Below are positions 1-10,200 of a stretch of DNA of 64,000 nt, one piece after another (position 1 is the first letter of the stretch; every line of letters begins with the position of its first letter). The notes under the pieces were generated by a model. The model had not been told where the DNA came from. It did no database searches and was given only the letters and a program-made list of their open reading frames with translations. Source of the stretch: Chitinophaga pinensis DSM 2588 (GTDB lineage Bacteria > Bacteroidota > Bacteroidia > Chitinophagales > Chitinophagaceae); contig NC_013132.1 of assembly GCF_000024005.1 (NCBI RefSeq), forward strand, positions 6,008,001 through 6,072,000, in the 5' to 3' direction. Made by a program: the position numbers and the translations under genes.

Positions 1-2386
1 TCACCCTGCTCTGCTCCATGCTGCCATTCGCAGTGATGAAATAATGAAAGTCGTTGATATCAGCCTGCCAGGTCACCGTCAGCTCTCCTCCTTTGTAAAG
101 ATTGATGCCGATGTTCTCCGGTGGATAGGCAGCTCCGGATAAAACAATACTCTTACCTCTTATCTGTAAAAGATTCGCGTAACGGTCCTGGTAATAATCT
201 ACCGTTACCTGCAAACGGTTATTGAACAGGGAGATGTCAACACCTACGTCTATCTTACGGGCTGTCTCCCATGAAATGTTTGTATTCGCCAATCCGTTTT
301 CCTGGAAACCTGATCCTGGTGAACGGGCAGTACCTTGTTCATAAATACCACCGCCTATACCATTGTTCTCACTGAAATCCTGACGCCAGATATAGTAGCC
401 CGAATTATCAATTCCATTGCCTGTCTGCGCATAGGTGGCCCGCAGCTTCAACTGATTCAGCCAACCTGCCTGGTCCTGCATAAAAGCTTCCCTGGCAATA
501 TCCCAGCCGATGCCGCCTGCATAGAAAGTACCGTATTGTCTGCCGGGCATATAACGGTTATAACCGCTTCTGTTGATGGCAGCCTCCGCAAAGTATCGGT
601 TGCCATAGTTGTAGGTAGCCTTCGCTGAGAGGTTCGTGGCTTTACCGGGAAGGTCATAGTTGAAGATCGTCTGTCTTCTGTCCGCCAGTACAATGGCACT
701 CAGTCCATGCGCACCAAACTGACGATCATAATTGAGAGAGACCTGTCCGAAGAAATACTGTGCATTGAAAACAGAGATAAAGTCATTGTGCTGGGTCACC
801 GCCTGTCCAAACCTGGCATAAGTAGTATCGCCCTGTGTGATGTTCATTTTATAGACAAGATCCTGCTTACTACGGTTGATTGCATTCGCGGACTGGATCG
901 ACAGGTTGCCCTTGCCTTTCAGCGACAAACCAGGCAGCCAGTCACCCAGGTCATAACGGAGGTCCACATTCGCCATCACGTCTTTGCTATTGTCCTGGAT
1001 ATAACCACTGTTGACCGTAGATGACAGCAGATTGGTGGTCAGGTTACCTGTACCACCCCAGCTGCCGTTGATATTGGTGATAGGATAGGCTGCATTGGAA
1101 GTAGAAAGCAGATCATTCAGTATTTTACCGGTACCCGCTCCTGGTTGTGTACCTTCCTGTAAACGGCCGAATAACTGCATACCGACATTCAGGTTACTGG
1201 TGACGTCGATATTGACGTCTGTGTTGATCAGGTATCTTTTCAGACCGGCATTCGTCGTATAACTATTCTCTGGTGATGATTTGAAGATACCCTGTTGACC
1301 GGTATAGTTCAGTGATACGGAATAACGGGCCACATCGCCACCGCCGTTGATGTTCAGATTATATCTTGACAAAGGCGCATTATCTCTCAATACCTGGTCA
1401 TACCAGTTCACATCAGGGTGACCATAAGGATCTGAATGATCACGGAATGCACGGATGTCTGCTTCCTTGTATAAAGGCGCTTTGCCGTCATTCTGCAAAG
1501 CTTCATTTAACAGGTATGCATACTGCCAGGCGGGTAATGCCTTCGGCATACTTAAAGACTGCTGTATCGCTGTCTGTGCGGTAAATGACAGACGCGGTTT
1601 ACCGGCACGGGCACGTTTGGTGGTCACCAGTAATACGCCCCGCGAACTACGCTGTCCCAATAAAATAGTAGACAGTCCATCTTTCAGTACCGAGATAGAT
1701 TCAATATTCTCCGGATCTATAGAATATACATCCCGTTGTACACCATCTACGATGGTGACAGGCGTTTGTCCGCGCAACCACAGATTGATCTCCGAGTTGT
1801 CATTCGCTTCCAGTGCACCCGATCTCGGGATGTTTCCTACAAACTGATCCACATCAAAGTTATTCCCGGTACCCGGATTACGGAAACCGCTTGTTTGCTG
1901 GGTATACAATCCTGCAAGACGTCCAGGTAATGCATAGGCATATAAAGTAGCCGGTGTAGCTGACAACTGGCTGGTATATACCGTGCCTATAGCGCCCACA
2001 CTGCTGCGACGATCCGCTTCTCCGTATAATACAGGGATGTGCTCCGGGTTAGGAATAAAAACTTCCTCCATACGCAACACGACAGTATTTTCTTTCACAA
2101 CATGTTGCAGCTGTTTATAGCCGGGATATCGCATTACGAGAACGCTGTTACGCCCGGCTGCTAATGTAAATTTACCTGCTGCATCAGTCAATGTGGTGTC
2201 GCCTGTTCCCTTAACGTAAACAAGTGCTTTTGCCAGCGGCTGACCATAAGCATCTACCAGTCTGCCGCTAATACCAGCAGACTCCTGCCCGTATACGCTG
2301 CCGCAAAGCAGGCATAGCAGACAGCTAAGTGCAGAGATATATCGTTGAATATAATTGAGTGCCATTGTATAATTTTTATGCGACAT
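1..2386 (-). CDS. SusC/RagA-type TonB-dependent outer-membrane receptor, C-terminus cut by window edge
   Basis: Outer-membrane TonB-dependent transporter that would import oligosaccharides with its SusD partner. About 795 residues are visible: signal peptide, carboxypeptidase-regulatory-like beta-sandwich (about residues 35-105), plug domain with the SusC-typical VDG and VLKDG segments (about 195-230), then beta-barrel. The family is usually about 1000 residues, so roughly 200 are missing beyond position 1. The start at 2386 (MSHKNYT...) lies 3 bases after the preceding stop; an in-frame ATG at 2365 (MALNYIQ...) is equally possible. It is the last gene of a unit that runs SusD, DUF5004-like, DUF4961-like, SusC, the reverse of the usual SusC-before-SusD order. 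Expression probably starts from the ECF-type element at 5584-5609. Confidence 0.93.
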   Translation of the reverse strand, partial: MSHKNYTMALNYIQRYISALSCLLCLLCGSVYGQESAGISGRLVDAYGQPLAKALVYVKGTGDTTLTDAAGKFTLAAGRNSVLVMRYPGYKQLQHVVKENTVVLRMEEVFIPNPEHIPVLYGEADRRSSVGAIGTVYTSQLSATPATLYAYALPGRLAGLYTQQTSGFRNPGTGNNFDVDQFVGNIPRSGALEANDNSEINLWLRGQTPVTIVDGVQRDVYSIDPENIESISVLKDGLSTILLGQRSSRGVLLVTTKRARAGKPRLSFTAQTAIQQSLSMPKALPAWQYAYLLNEALQNDGKAPLYKEADIRAFRDHSDPYGHPDVNWYDQVLRDNAPLSRYNLNINGGGDVARYSVSLNYTGQQGIFKSSPENSYTTNAGLKRYLINTDVNIDVTSNLNVGMQLFGRLQEGTQPGAGTGKILNDLLSTSNAAYPITNINGSWGGTGNLTTNLLSSTVNSGYIQDNSKDVMANVDLRYDLGDWLPGLSLKGKGNLSIQSANAINRSKQDLVYKMNITQGDTTYARFGQAVTQHNDFISVFNAQYFFGQVSLNYDRQFGAHGLSAIVLADRRQTIFNYDLPGKATNLSAKATYNYGNRYFAEAAINRSGYNRYMPGRQYGTFYAGGIGWDIAREAFMQDQAGWLNQLKLRATYAQTGNGIDNSGYYIWRQDFSENNGIGGGIYEQGTARSPGSGFQENGLANTNISWETARKIDVGVDISLFNNRLQVTVDYYQDRYANLLQIRGKSIVLSGAAYPPENIGINLYKGGELTVTWQADINDFHYFITANGSMEQSRV

Positions 2387-2389
2387 GTT

Positions 2390-3352
2390 TTACTGGCATT
2401 TGAACGTGTAGACGAATGGATTGGCCGTATTACTGTAACCCACTTTTGTAGTACCACTGGCATCTGTAAAGAAGTATTCTATCTTCTCCAGCTTATCCCC
2501 TTCCTGCATACTGAAATGCGCACGGGGCCAGAAAGTAATAGCCGATTTCCTGCCGGTATAAGGCTTCAGCTTCGACTGGTCAGTCTGTATACAGGCATCG
2601 AGCACTTTACCGGTACTGGTATATGCTTTCGCACACAGATAGATATTCGCTTCTCCGCTGAGGGCTGTAGATACTACATCCGGATCAAATGAGACGGTCA
2701 GCAGGTCATTGTCTGTCGCTACGCCAGGTGTTACCGCCCCGATCTGCGGATTACAGAAATCAGTCAGATCACTGATACCATCACTTACAGTAAAGCAATC
2801 CATAAAGCGGCTTTTATACACGTTGTTAGAACCGAATACATCGCTGAGTCCTTCCGAACTGGTACCCACGAAATAACCGGTTTTAAACTGTACGCTCTCC
2901 GGACCAGGCATTGTTTTAATCGTTACATTAATCGTCTCTTTTACGCCCTGTGGCACGTTATAGGACTGTTCCGTCCAGAACACCACCCATTCCAGGTCGT
3001 CTGCCATAAAGTTGCCGCCCATGCCGAAACGGTTCTTCAGGGCTGCCGGCCAGTTTTGTCCGCCGCCGGCATCTACACTCAGTGGTACGGGTACCATTTT
3101 ACCGCTACCATAGGTTGTAGTGGTATAAGTGATGGAGGAGTTAGCACTGGCCTGCCAGTTCTTAGGCGCCAGGAAACCAATGATCAGCCGCACATTAGAC
3201 CGCCCGCCATCTGCTACATCGATGCGCGTTTCCATCGTAATGGTCATCTCTTCGCCAGGTCTGGCATCGGCAGGTTGCACCACTTTATCGAGGAACACAC
3301 AGCCTGCCAGGAACAGCAGCATCCCGCTTATAATCCATATATATTTTTTCAT
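2390..3352 (-). CDS. DUF4961-like surface lipoprotein
   Basis: 320-residue predicted lipoprotein of unknown function. The N-terminus has a hydrophobic signal ending in a lipobox (FLAGC, Cys18), so it is probably outer-membrane anchored. The rest is beta-rich, with a long N-terminal half rich in Thr/Val strands and a C-terminal part ending in a short hydrophobic YTFKC segment. From memory the sequence resembles DUF4961 proteins, which in Bacteroidota PULs accompany a DUF5004 lipoprotein and a SusC/SusD pair; that is the arrangement here. It lies between the DUF5004-like gene and SusC with short gaps (21 and 3 bases), so it is almost certainly in the same operon. A role as an accessory glycan-binding surface protein is inference. 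Confidence 0.7.
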   Translation of the reverse strand: MKKYIWIISGMLLFLAGCVFLDKVVQPADARPGEEMTITMETRIDVADGGRSNVRLIIGFLAPKNWQASANSSITYTTTTYGSGKMVPVPLSVDAGGGQNWPAALKNRFGMGGNFMADDLEWVVFWTEQSYNVPQGVKETINVTIKTMPGPESVQFKTGYFVGTSSEGLSDVFGSNNVYKSRFMDCFTVSDGISDLTDFCNPQIGAVTPGVATDNDLLTVSFDPDVVSTALSGEANIYLCAKAYTSTGKVLDACIQTDQSKLKPYTGRKSAITFWPRAHFSMQEGDKLEKIEYFFTDASGTTKVGYSNTANPFVYTFKCQ

Positions 3353-3373
3353 ATCGTGTCGTGTTGAATCAGG

Positions 3374-3802
3374 TTAGGGAGCCACTCTTTCAAGTGTGTA
3401 CAGATAAGTATTGGATGCGCAACCGGGACTGAAGGAAAACACCATGTTACGTTTACCATTCACTACCGGGTAAGTAAAACCGGTACTGACAGCCGCATCA
3501 GTACCCGTTTGCAGGAACGAGATGCGTAAAGGATACGCAGGATCATCCAGTGAATAACTCCCGTTTTTGTTCACGACAAAAGGCATCGGATTTTCAATAT
3601 TGTACTGACCCTCTTTGAAATGTATTCTGAACTTCGTGAAATCTGTCAGCGTGGTAATTTCTACGCCATTCCGGACGGCCTTGACGATACGCCACTCACC
3701 CGAAATGTCTTTTATCTGCTCAGGCACAGATATTTCCTGCCGTTTGCAGGCATTGATACTGAATAACAGTATCAGTAAACAAAAGGAGATGCTTACTTTC
3801 AT
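3374..3802 (-). CDS. DUF5004-like small lipoprotein
   Basis: About 142 residues. The longest open frame extends upstream to 3943, but that extension overlaps the SusD gene and is not signal-like. The ATG at 3802 gives MKVSISF..., a clean signal peptide with lipobox INAC, so I choose it. The mature part starts with a DISGEWRI motif typical of lipocalin-like Bacteroidota lipoproteins (DUF5004/DUF4488 type) that probably form a small beta-barrel. The gene sits 10 bases after the SusD stop and 21 bases before the DUF4961-like gene. Function unknown; it is likely a surface-exposed or periplasmic ligand-binding accessory of this SusCD set. The family name is from memory. Confidence 0.7.
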   Translation of the reverse strand: MKVSISFCLLILLFSINACKRQEISVPEQIKDISGEWRIVKAVRNGVEITTLTDFTKFRIHFKEGQYNIENPMPFVVNKNGSYSLDDPAYPLRISFLQTGTDAAVSTGFTYPVVNGKRNMVFSFSPGCASNTYLYTLERVAP

Positions 3803-3812
3803 GGTGGTTGTT

Positions 3813-5522
3813 TTACCAGTTTGGATTTTGCGCCAGTTCGGGAGACTTGGCGGTTTCACTTTGTGGAATTGCCCACAGGTACATAGCCTTGCGGAAATTA
3901 TGTTTACGTACGGAAAAGGCGGTATAGGTGGCATTGTTGCCATTGCGTATTACTTTCATACCGGTCATCGCCTTGTTCTGTGTCGTCTCGGCGATCTTCC
4001 ACCTTCTTACATCCCAGAAACGATGTCCTTCAAATGCCAGTTCCACCCTCCTTTCGGCCTGTATTGCCTCCCGCATCTGATCCTTTGAGAGTCCGGCAGG
4101 CAATTCATAAGGCATCAGTCCCGCTCTTCTCCGCACCAGTTGTATCGCATCGTACACCGCTTGTGTCGGTCCATCAAATTCATTACTCGCTTCTGCAAAA
4201 TTCAGCAGTACTTCTGCATACCTGATCAATGGGAAACAACGCTGGCTGCCATGAATAAAATTGGCACTGATATTTTCATCCAGCATCTTCTTTGTATAGT
4301 ACCCGGTAGGCGTTCCCGCCAGTACGGCGTCCTGGCTCACGCCACTGCCAGCTGTGGTGAGGTAGATATTAACCGGTTCTTTCAGACCGTTATTCTGTAT
4401 CAATGGCGTCTGGTCACGAATCACCGAATAAGCAAGCCTTGGGTCCCTGTCCTTATAAGGATCCGTTGCGGCATACCCTGAAGTTGGATCCGTGATCGGT
4501 TTACCATTGGCCATACCGAAAGCGTCTACGAATTCCTGGTAAGGAAATCCTCCCTGTCCGCCGCCCCGGGAAGGTGGCTGCCAGGCAGTCTCCAGTTCAC
4601 GGTTCAAGCCCTGCATTTTCGCCAGAATATACTCTGAATTGACACGCAGGGTAAATACTTTATAAAAGCCATAACCCGGCGCCGTAGCATTGTCCTCATA
4701 CAAGGAATAGGCATTCGAATTTATTACAAGGCCAGCGGCGTCTGCGGCCAGTTTCCATCTTTCGGGCACATTGTCTGTATAACCGGTCAGCGCATTCTGA
4801 GGATCTACGTTCCCGCCATTGAACAGCGGACTGGCAGCATACAGCAATACCCTGGCTTTCAGGGCCATTGCAGCGCCACCACTGGCGCGGCCATAATCCT
4901 CTCTTACCCGCTCCAATGGCAATGCGCCAGCGGCAGCATCACATTCGGAGACGATATAGTCCACACATTCTTTAAACGTGTGACGGGTGGCCGGGATCTG
5001 GTCTGTAACATTGTACACGGAATCGCCGGTGAGCGGTATACCCCCGTAATGCTTCAGGAGGATGGCATAATACCACGCCCGCAGAAAACGGGCCTCTGCC
5101 CCCATTACATTACGGATATAGGAAGGAATAGGCGTACCGGGAAGATGTTTCAGCAGGAGGTTGACCCGCCGGATGTTCGTATAACACAAACTCCAGGCGT
5201 CCCCGCTGATAATAGAAGGATTGACGGTTCCCGTGGCAAACTGGACAGAAGTGGTGATAGAAGCCGATTTCTGCGGCTCCGCCTCATCACAGGCAGCGTC
5301 CAGTCCACCGTTCCCGAAACGGGTGGCATTCTCGGTAAAACCGATGTCAATGTAAATGTTGGTAAGGAATTGTACTGTCCTGGCACTGTCGGAAAAGACC
5401 GATTTCTCGTCCAGGTTGCTTGTCTCCGTCTGATCAAGGAAGTTCTTGTCACTGCAGGATACCAGTGTAAGAATTCCCATGCACAGGCCCAGGGAAGCTG
5501 CGAACATGAAGGTCAGTTTCAT
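3813..5522 (-). CDS. SusD/RagB-type glycan-binding outer-membrane lipoprotein
   Basis: 569-residue SusD homologue: signal peptide with lipobox (LVSC, Cys23), N-terminal SusD-like TPR region (RFLRAWYYAILLKHYGG, about 155-175, is a hallmark) and the C-terminal RagB/SusD segment with RYAEVLLNFAEA and the RRVELAFEGHRFWDVRRW signature near the end. It caps a SusC barrel and delivers glycan. It is the first gene of the unit SusD, DUF5004-like, DUF4961-like, SusC, so its likely partner is the SusC at 1-2386 rather than the one upstream. An ECF-type promoter element at 5584-5609 lies about 60 bases upstream of the ATG. Confidence 0.95.
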   Translation of the reverse strand: MKLTFMFAASLGLCMGILTLVSCSDKNFLDQTETSNLDEKSVFSDSARTVQFLTNIYIDIGFTENATRFGNGGLDAACDEAEPQKSASITTSVQFATGTVNPSIISGDAWSLCYTNIRRVNLLLKHLPGTPIPSYIRNVMGAEARFLRAWYYAILLKHYGGIPLTGDSVYNVTDQIPATRHTFKECVDYIVSECDAAAGALPLERVREDYGRASGGAAMALKARVLLYAASPLFNGGNVDPQNALTGYTDNVPERWKLAADAAGLVINSNAYSLYEDNATAPGYGFYKVFTLRVNSEYILAKMQGLNRELETAWQPPSRGGGQGGFPYQEFVDAFGMANGKPITDPTSGYAATDPYKDRDPRLAYSVIRDQTPLIQNNGLKEPVNIYLTTAGSGVSQDAVLAGTPTGYYTKKMLDENISANFIHGSQRCFPLIRYAEVLLNFAEASNEFDGPTQAVYDAIQLVRRRAGLMPYELPAGLSKDQMREAIQAERRVELAFEGHRFWDVRRWKIAETTQNKAMTGMKVIRNGNNATYTAFSVRKHNFRKAMYLWAIPQSETAKSPELAQNPNW

Positions 5523-5659
5523 AACGTAATACGTGGTAGCGTTCAGTTTTTGGTGATAAAATCTATGTCCCCATTTTTATAATGACACCTCAAATGAAGC
5601 TTACCGCCATCCGGATACTGATTTTATCAAAAATGACCTCCCCGTGCCTGTACAGGGTC
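5523..5659. other. Intergenic spacer between two SusD genes carrying an ECF-type element
   Basis: This short gap separates the end of the SusC/SusD pair at 5660-10331 from the SusD-led unit at 1-5522. Its only recognisable content is the bipartite element at 5584-5609, implying a separate transcription start for the downstream unit. No terminator hairpin is evident. Confidence 0.5.
5584..5609 (-). promoter_or_regulatory. Candidate ECF sigma promoter, copy 1
   Basis: On the minus strand this reads TGGCGG, 12 bases, GAGGTGTC, followed by ATTATA. The same two blocks at the same 12-base spacing occur at 10474, 22591, 25638 and 27570. The GTGTC block resembles the GTC-containing -10 of ECF promoters and the TGGCGG block would be the -35. 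It lies 62 bases upstream of the SusD ATG at 5522. Calling it the target of the sigma factor at 22623-23240 is inference. Confidence 0.65.
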
Positions 5660-7120
5660 CTAATATCCCTGGTTCTGCCGTAGCAGTCCGTTACTTAACT
5701 GGATCTCCCTCAAAGGGATAGGCAGGTGATTGTGTACTCCTTCTTTATAACCGGGTAATGTGCCTGCCGCCTTGCCGGTCCGCACCAGCTCAAAAAAGCG
5801 GATATGATCGCCAAGGGCCGTTTCTACCCGCTGTTCATGGTAAATATTGTCCAGCGTCACGGTCCCATAAGGGGGTAATATACCCATATCGGTATTCCCG
5901 CCGCTTTTGCGCGCCCTTTCCCTCACTTTGTTGACCAGGTCAGTCGCATGCCCAGCATCGCCATTATGCACTGCCGCTTCAGCCGTCCATAACATGACCA
6001 CGGCCAGGCGGTAAATACGCTCATTGGTCGGACCATCCCCTGCGCCTCCCCCGTTATTGTAAGGAATCTCGTTCTGAGGCAGCCAGTATTTCTTGTTATA
6101 GTACCCTGTCTGGCTGGAAGTCGTATTGGCCACCGAACCATCCGGAAGAACGTCGCCATTGGCTATAACGGTCGCTTTTAGCCTCGGATCGCCTGTTTCG
6201 AAGCTGTTCACCAGGTTTTGCGTCGGACAAACAAATCCATAGCCCCAGGTATTCCGGGGATTCTGCCAGAGGTTGATATTACTACCCACGTTTTTCCCCG
6301 GCACATTCGCCATATTGATCTCAAAGATGGAACCGGTATTGAACTCGCCTGCCGATGTAAAAATCTTTGTATAATCTGCTGCCAGGGTATACTGACCGGA
6401 ATTGATGATTTCATCCCCTATACGCTGCGCATCCGCCCATTTCTGCTGCCATAAATATGCATAGAGTAACAATGCCTTCGCTGCGCCAACAGTCGCTTTT
6501 CCTTGTTTATCAACGGTCAGTTCGCTTTGCTGTGGCAATACCGCTATCGCACTATCCGCATCCAGCTCGATCTGCGCCCATACCTGCGCGGGTGTCGCCT
6601 GCGGTTGATTATAATCGCCCGTCTGCAATGGTTTCGTAATCAGGGGTACATTCCCGAATAACTCCATCAGCTGCAAATAAAAATAAGCACGGAAAAAACG
6701 GGCCTGCCCGAGGATCCTTTGCTTATCCGTCTCATTCATCGCAATAGGTGGCACCCTGTCCAATACAAGATTAGCCAGGTAGATGCCATGGAAATTCGCC
6801 TGCCAGGCGCCTTCTACATAACCATTATCCGGTTTGGCGACAAATAACTTCAGCTGCTGCATCTCCGCCACATCGGAAGCACCACCGCCACCTTTCTCCG
6901 CATCATCCGACATAATATCGCCTACCGCAATACGGGTTTCCAATGCAAAGAAATTCTGTGGCCTGGCAGCGGCATAAACGGCATTAACAGCAGCTTCTGC
7001 ATCAGCAGCTGTTTTATAATATGTAGTGGTGGATAAATGCGCTGTAGGATCCTCTTCCAGGAACTTCGAACAGGAACTGCATATAACAGTAATGACTAAA
7101 AGAAAACTAATATATTTCAT
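5660..7120 (-). CDS. SusD/RagB-type glycan-binding outer-membrane lipoprotein
   Basis: 486-residue SusD homologue with signal peptide and lipobox (VICSSC, Cys17), the N-terminal DPTAHLSTTTYYKTAADAEA segment typical of the family, the central FFRAYFYLQLMELFGNVPL helix hallmark and the C-terminal RVETALGDHIRFFELVRTG signature. It is the partner of the SusC immediately upstream (7230-10331), separated by a 109-base gap that holds a strong hairpin at 7177-7226. The two genes form the usual SusC-SusD order. Predicted role: surface capture of oligosaccharides and lid of the SusC transporter. Confidence 0.95.
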   Translation of the reverse strand: MKYISFLLVITVICSSCSKFLEEDPTAHLSTTTYYKTAADAEAAVNAVYAAARPQNFFALETRIAVGDIMSDDAEKGGGGASDVAEMQQLKLFVAKPDNGYVEGAWQANFHGIYLANLVLDRVPPIAMNETDKQRILGQARFFRAYFYLQLMELFGNVPLITKPLQTGDYNQPQATPAQVWAQIELDADSAIAVLPQQSELTVDKQGKATVGAAKALLLYAYLWQQKWADAQRIGDEIINSGQYTLAADYTKIFTSAGEFNTGSIFEINMANVPGKNVGSNINLWQNPRNTWGYGFVCPTQNLVNSFETGDPRLKATVIANGDVLPDGSVANTTSSQTGYYNKKYWLPQNEIPYNNGGGAGDGPTNERIYRLAVVMLWTAEAAVHNGDAGHATDLVNKVRERARKSGGNTDMGILPPYGTVTLDNIYHEQRVETALGDHIRFFELVRTGKAAGTLPGYKEGVHNHLPIPLREIQLSNGLLRQNQGY

Positions 7121-7176
7121 ACAACTGTTTTAAATGGATACGATATGATCTTGCTCAGATGCCGTTTTGATATTCA

Positions 7177-7226
7177 TTATCCTACGTTAATCTTACGTTC
7201 CTGAACGTAGGATTAACGTAGGATAA
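7177..7226 (-). other. Long intercistronic hairpin between susC and susD
   Basis: Arms 7177-7200 and 7203-7226 are 24 bases each, complementary except for one G-U type position, with a 2-base loop. The arm itself contains a repeated CCTACGTTA/CTTACGTT unit. It begins 3 bases after the SusC stop codon and ends about 57 bases before the SusD ATG. There is no T-run, so it is more likely an mRNA-stability or processing element, or a partial terminator that lowers SusD relative to SusC, than a full terminator. Confidence 0.75.
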
Positions 7227-7229
7227 GCA

Positions 7230-10200
7230 TTATAAAGTAAGGTTCAAACCGGCAGTAATTATTCTTGGCTGCGGATAGTTCACCTGATCCTGACCTAGGT
7301 TCAGCGTACCGGCATTCCCCCCGAATGTGATCCCGATTTCCGGGTCATAACCGTCATACTTTGTAAACGTCAGCAGGTTTTGTCCCGAGACGAATACCCG
7401 CAGTCCGCTCATCTTCCATCTCTCCATCAGTTTATCCGGGAAATTATACCCCAGGGTCACGTTCCGCAGACGCAGGTAAGAACCACTACTGAGATAATAA
7501 CTGGAAGCACGCGCATTGTAGTTCGGATCATTTGCATTCAGGCGGGGAATGGTATTACTCGTCCCTTCACCATGCCACCGGCCCAGTATCTCCTGCTCCA
7601 TATTATAGTTCGAAATAAAGAAGCCGTTTGTGTTGTATTTATAGGATTGATAAATCTTATTCCCGGCTACGCCGAAAAAGGACAGGTTCAGGTCAAAGCC
7701 TTTATACCCTGTACCCACACTAAAACCATACTGGATTTTCGGGATAGGAGATCCCAGGTAAGTCTGATCCAGATCGTTGATCACTTTATCATTATTCAGG
7801 TCTTTAAAACGGATATCGCCAGGCGCTGCATTCGGCTGTGTCGCATGGTTGGCAATCTCCTGCTGGTTCTGGAAAATACCGTCAAATACATAACCGTAGA
7901 ATTCAGCTACCCGTTGTCCGGCACGTGTCATATTCGGACTACTGAAGATCTGTGCACCCTCATTCTGCAGACTCAAAACTTTATTTTTCAATGTGGAGAG
8001 ATTCACACCGGCATTCAGACTTACGCCATTGCCAAAGGTGTGATTATAGTCCAGTTGAAACTCAAACCCTGCATTGAACATAGAAGCCACATTGGTCAGT
8101 GGACCGGTAGAGAATCCGCTTTCGTATAAAATAGGGATCCTCAGCAGCATATCCTTTGTCTTTTTGTTATAATAATCCACTGTACCACTCAAGCCTTCCC
8201 ACAACCTGACATCAAAACCGATATCCCATTGGCGTACCTGCTCCCATTTCAGATCAGGATTACCCAGTCCATTAGGTTCAGCAGTCAAAGCCGCATTAGC
8301 CGGATTGCCATAGGCATAATAATAGTTGTTAATGGTGGAAGAGAAGTCATAATAACCGGCGCTGGACTGATTCCCCACCACACCCCAGCTGGCCCTTAAC
8401 ATCAATGAATGAAGTGCCTTTACATTGTCAAACCAACCCTCTTTGGTCAGCGACCAACCGACTGAAGCAGAGGGGAAATTACCATACTTGTTATTAGCGC
8501 CAAACTTCGAAGAACCATCTCTTCTCAGGGTGGCAGTTAAGAAGTACTTCTCTCTGAAATTATAGTTTACGCGACCGATATAAGAAAGCAGGCTCCAGCG
8601 CACCATACTACCGGCTACAGCAGGATTGGCAGTACCGGCATCCAGGTATTGCAGATATGGATCATTACTGGGTTGCCCCTGGTTACTCCCCCTGATAAAA
8701 TCATAGCTGAACCGCTGCTGAGAAACACCCGCCAGTAATTTTATTTCATGATCATCTCCGAACTTCTGTTCATAGGTAGCGGTGTTATCCCATGTCCAGC
8801 TATAGCCGACGGCTTTTGTCTGCGAAAGATTAGGCACAGGATTATTCTGCGCTGCAGACACATAATAAGAAGGCGCAAAAGCTTTATCATCTGAAAAATT
8901 CAGATCAATACTCAGGTTGGATCTCAACGCCAGTCCTTTCAACGGTTTGATCTGCAGATAAGTAGCGCCTACAACAGACCAGTTATTGTATGGATGATTT
9001 TGGGAGATATTGTTGATGCTGGCAATCGGATGCTGGATATCTGAATACCGGGCAGGCACATAGTTACCGGCTGAATCCAGCAAAGGCACCGTAGGATCCA
9101 TACTGAGTGCTGACAACAGATCCACCCTGCTGGTAGCGCCTTCTCCCACCAGGTACTGCGTACTTTTCGCAATAGAGATATTTTCTCCTACTTCCACCTT
9201 CTCATTTGCCTTAAACGTTGAATTAAGCGATAAAGAAGCACGTTTGAAAGAAGACCCAATGATAATACCGTCCTGGTTAAAATAGTTACCACTCAGGCGG
9301 TAAGTAAGTTTTTCGCTGCCACCGGCAAATGCCAGGTCATAACTCTGTATAGGTCCCGTACGGAACATCGCATCCTGCCAGTCGGTGTTCAATGGATACT
9401 GAGAAGGATCGCCCCATGGAGAAGCCTGTCCCGCATTCTTATATGCTTCGGTATTCAACGTAATAAAATCCCTGGTATCCAGCATCTTCAATTTCTTCCT
9501 GAGTTGCTGTACACCGCCGTAAGCATTAAAGTAAATATGAGATGAATTCTTACTCCCCTTCTTGGTTTCGATCAGCACCACACCATTCGCACCTCTTGAA
9601 CCATAGATAGCCTGCGAAGAAGCGTCTTTCAATATCTGAACAGAAGCAATATTCGAAGGATCGATCGCATTGATCCCGTTGGCGGTGAGCGGTACACCGT
9701 CTACGACATACAGTACATCAGAGTTGTTGATGGAGGTTAATCCCCTGACGCGTACCTGCGCATTTTTACCCGGTGAACCGGAGTTCTGGGTAATCTGTAC
9801 ACCGGCGGATTTACCTTGTAAGGATTGTTGCAGACTCGCAGCCGGCAAGTCTTTGATATCACCGGCATCAACAGAGGAAATAGCGCCCGTCACCTCTCCT
9901 CTTTTCTGCGTACCATAACCTACTACCACTACTTTTTCAAGACTGGTCGCCTGGGCCTGTAACACAATATCTACGCGTTGTCTGCCATTAATAAGGATCT
10001 CCTGACGGGCATATCCTACAAAAGTAACAACCAGTACATCCTGTGGTGAAGCCTGTATACTGTATGTACCGTCAGGACGGGTCGTCACACCTTTTGAAGG
10101 TGCACTGCGTAAGGTTACGTTAGCACCTGGTAAAGGTTCATTCCCTTCGCCGCTTACGCGACCAGTGATAAGCGTATCTGCATACGGCTTAGTAGCAGAT

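Noticed and set aside
7380-8129. 249-codon open frame on the plus strand inside the SusC gene
   Set aside because: Antisense to a clear SusC; no family motif, no promoter, typical shadow of codon bias.
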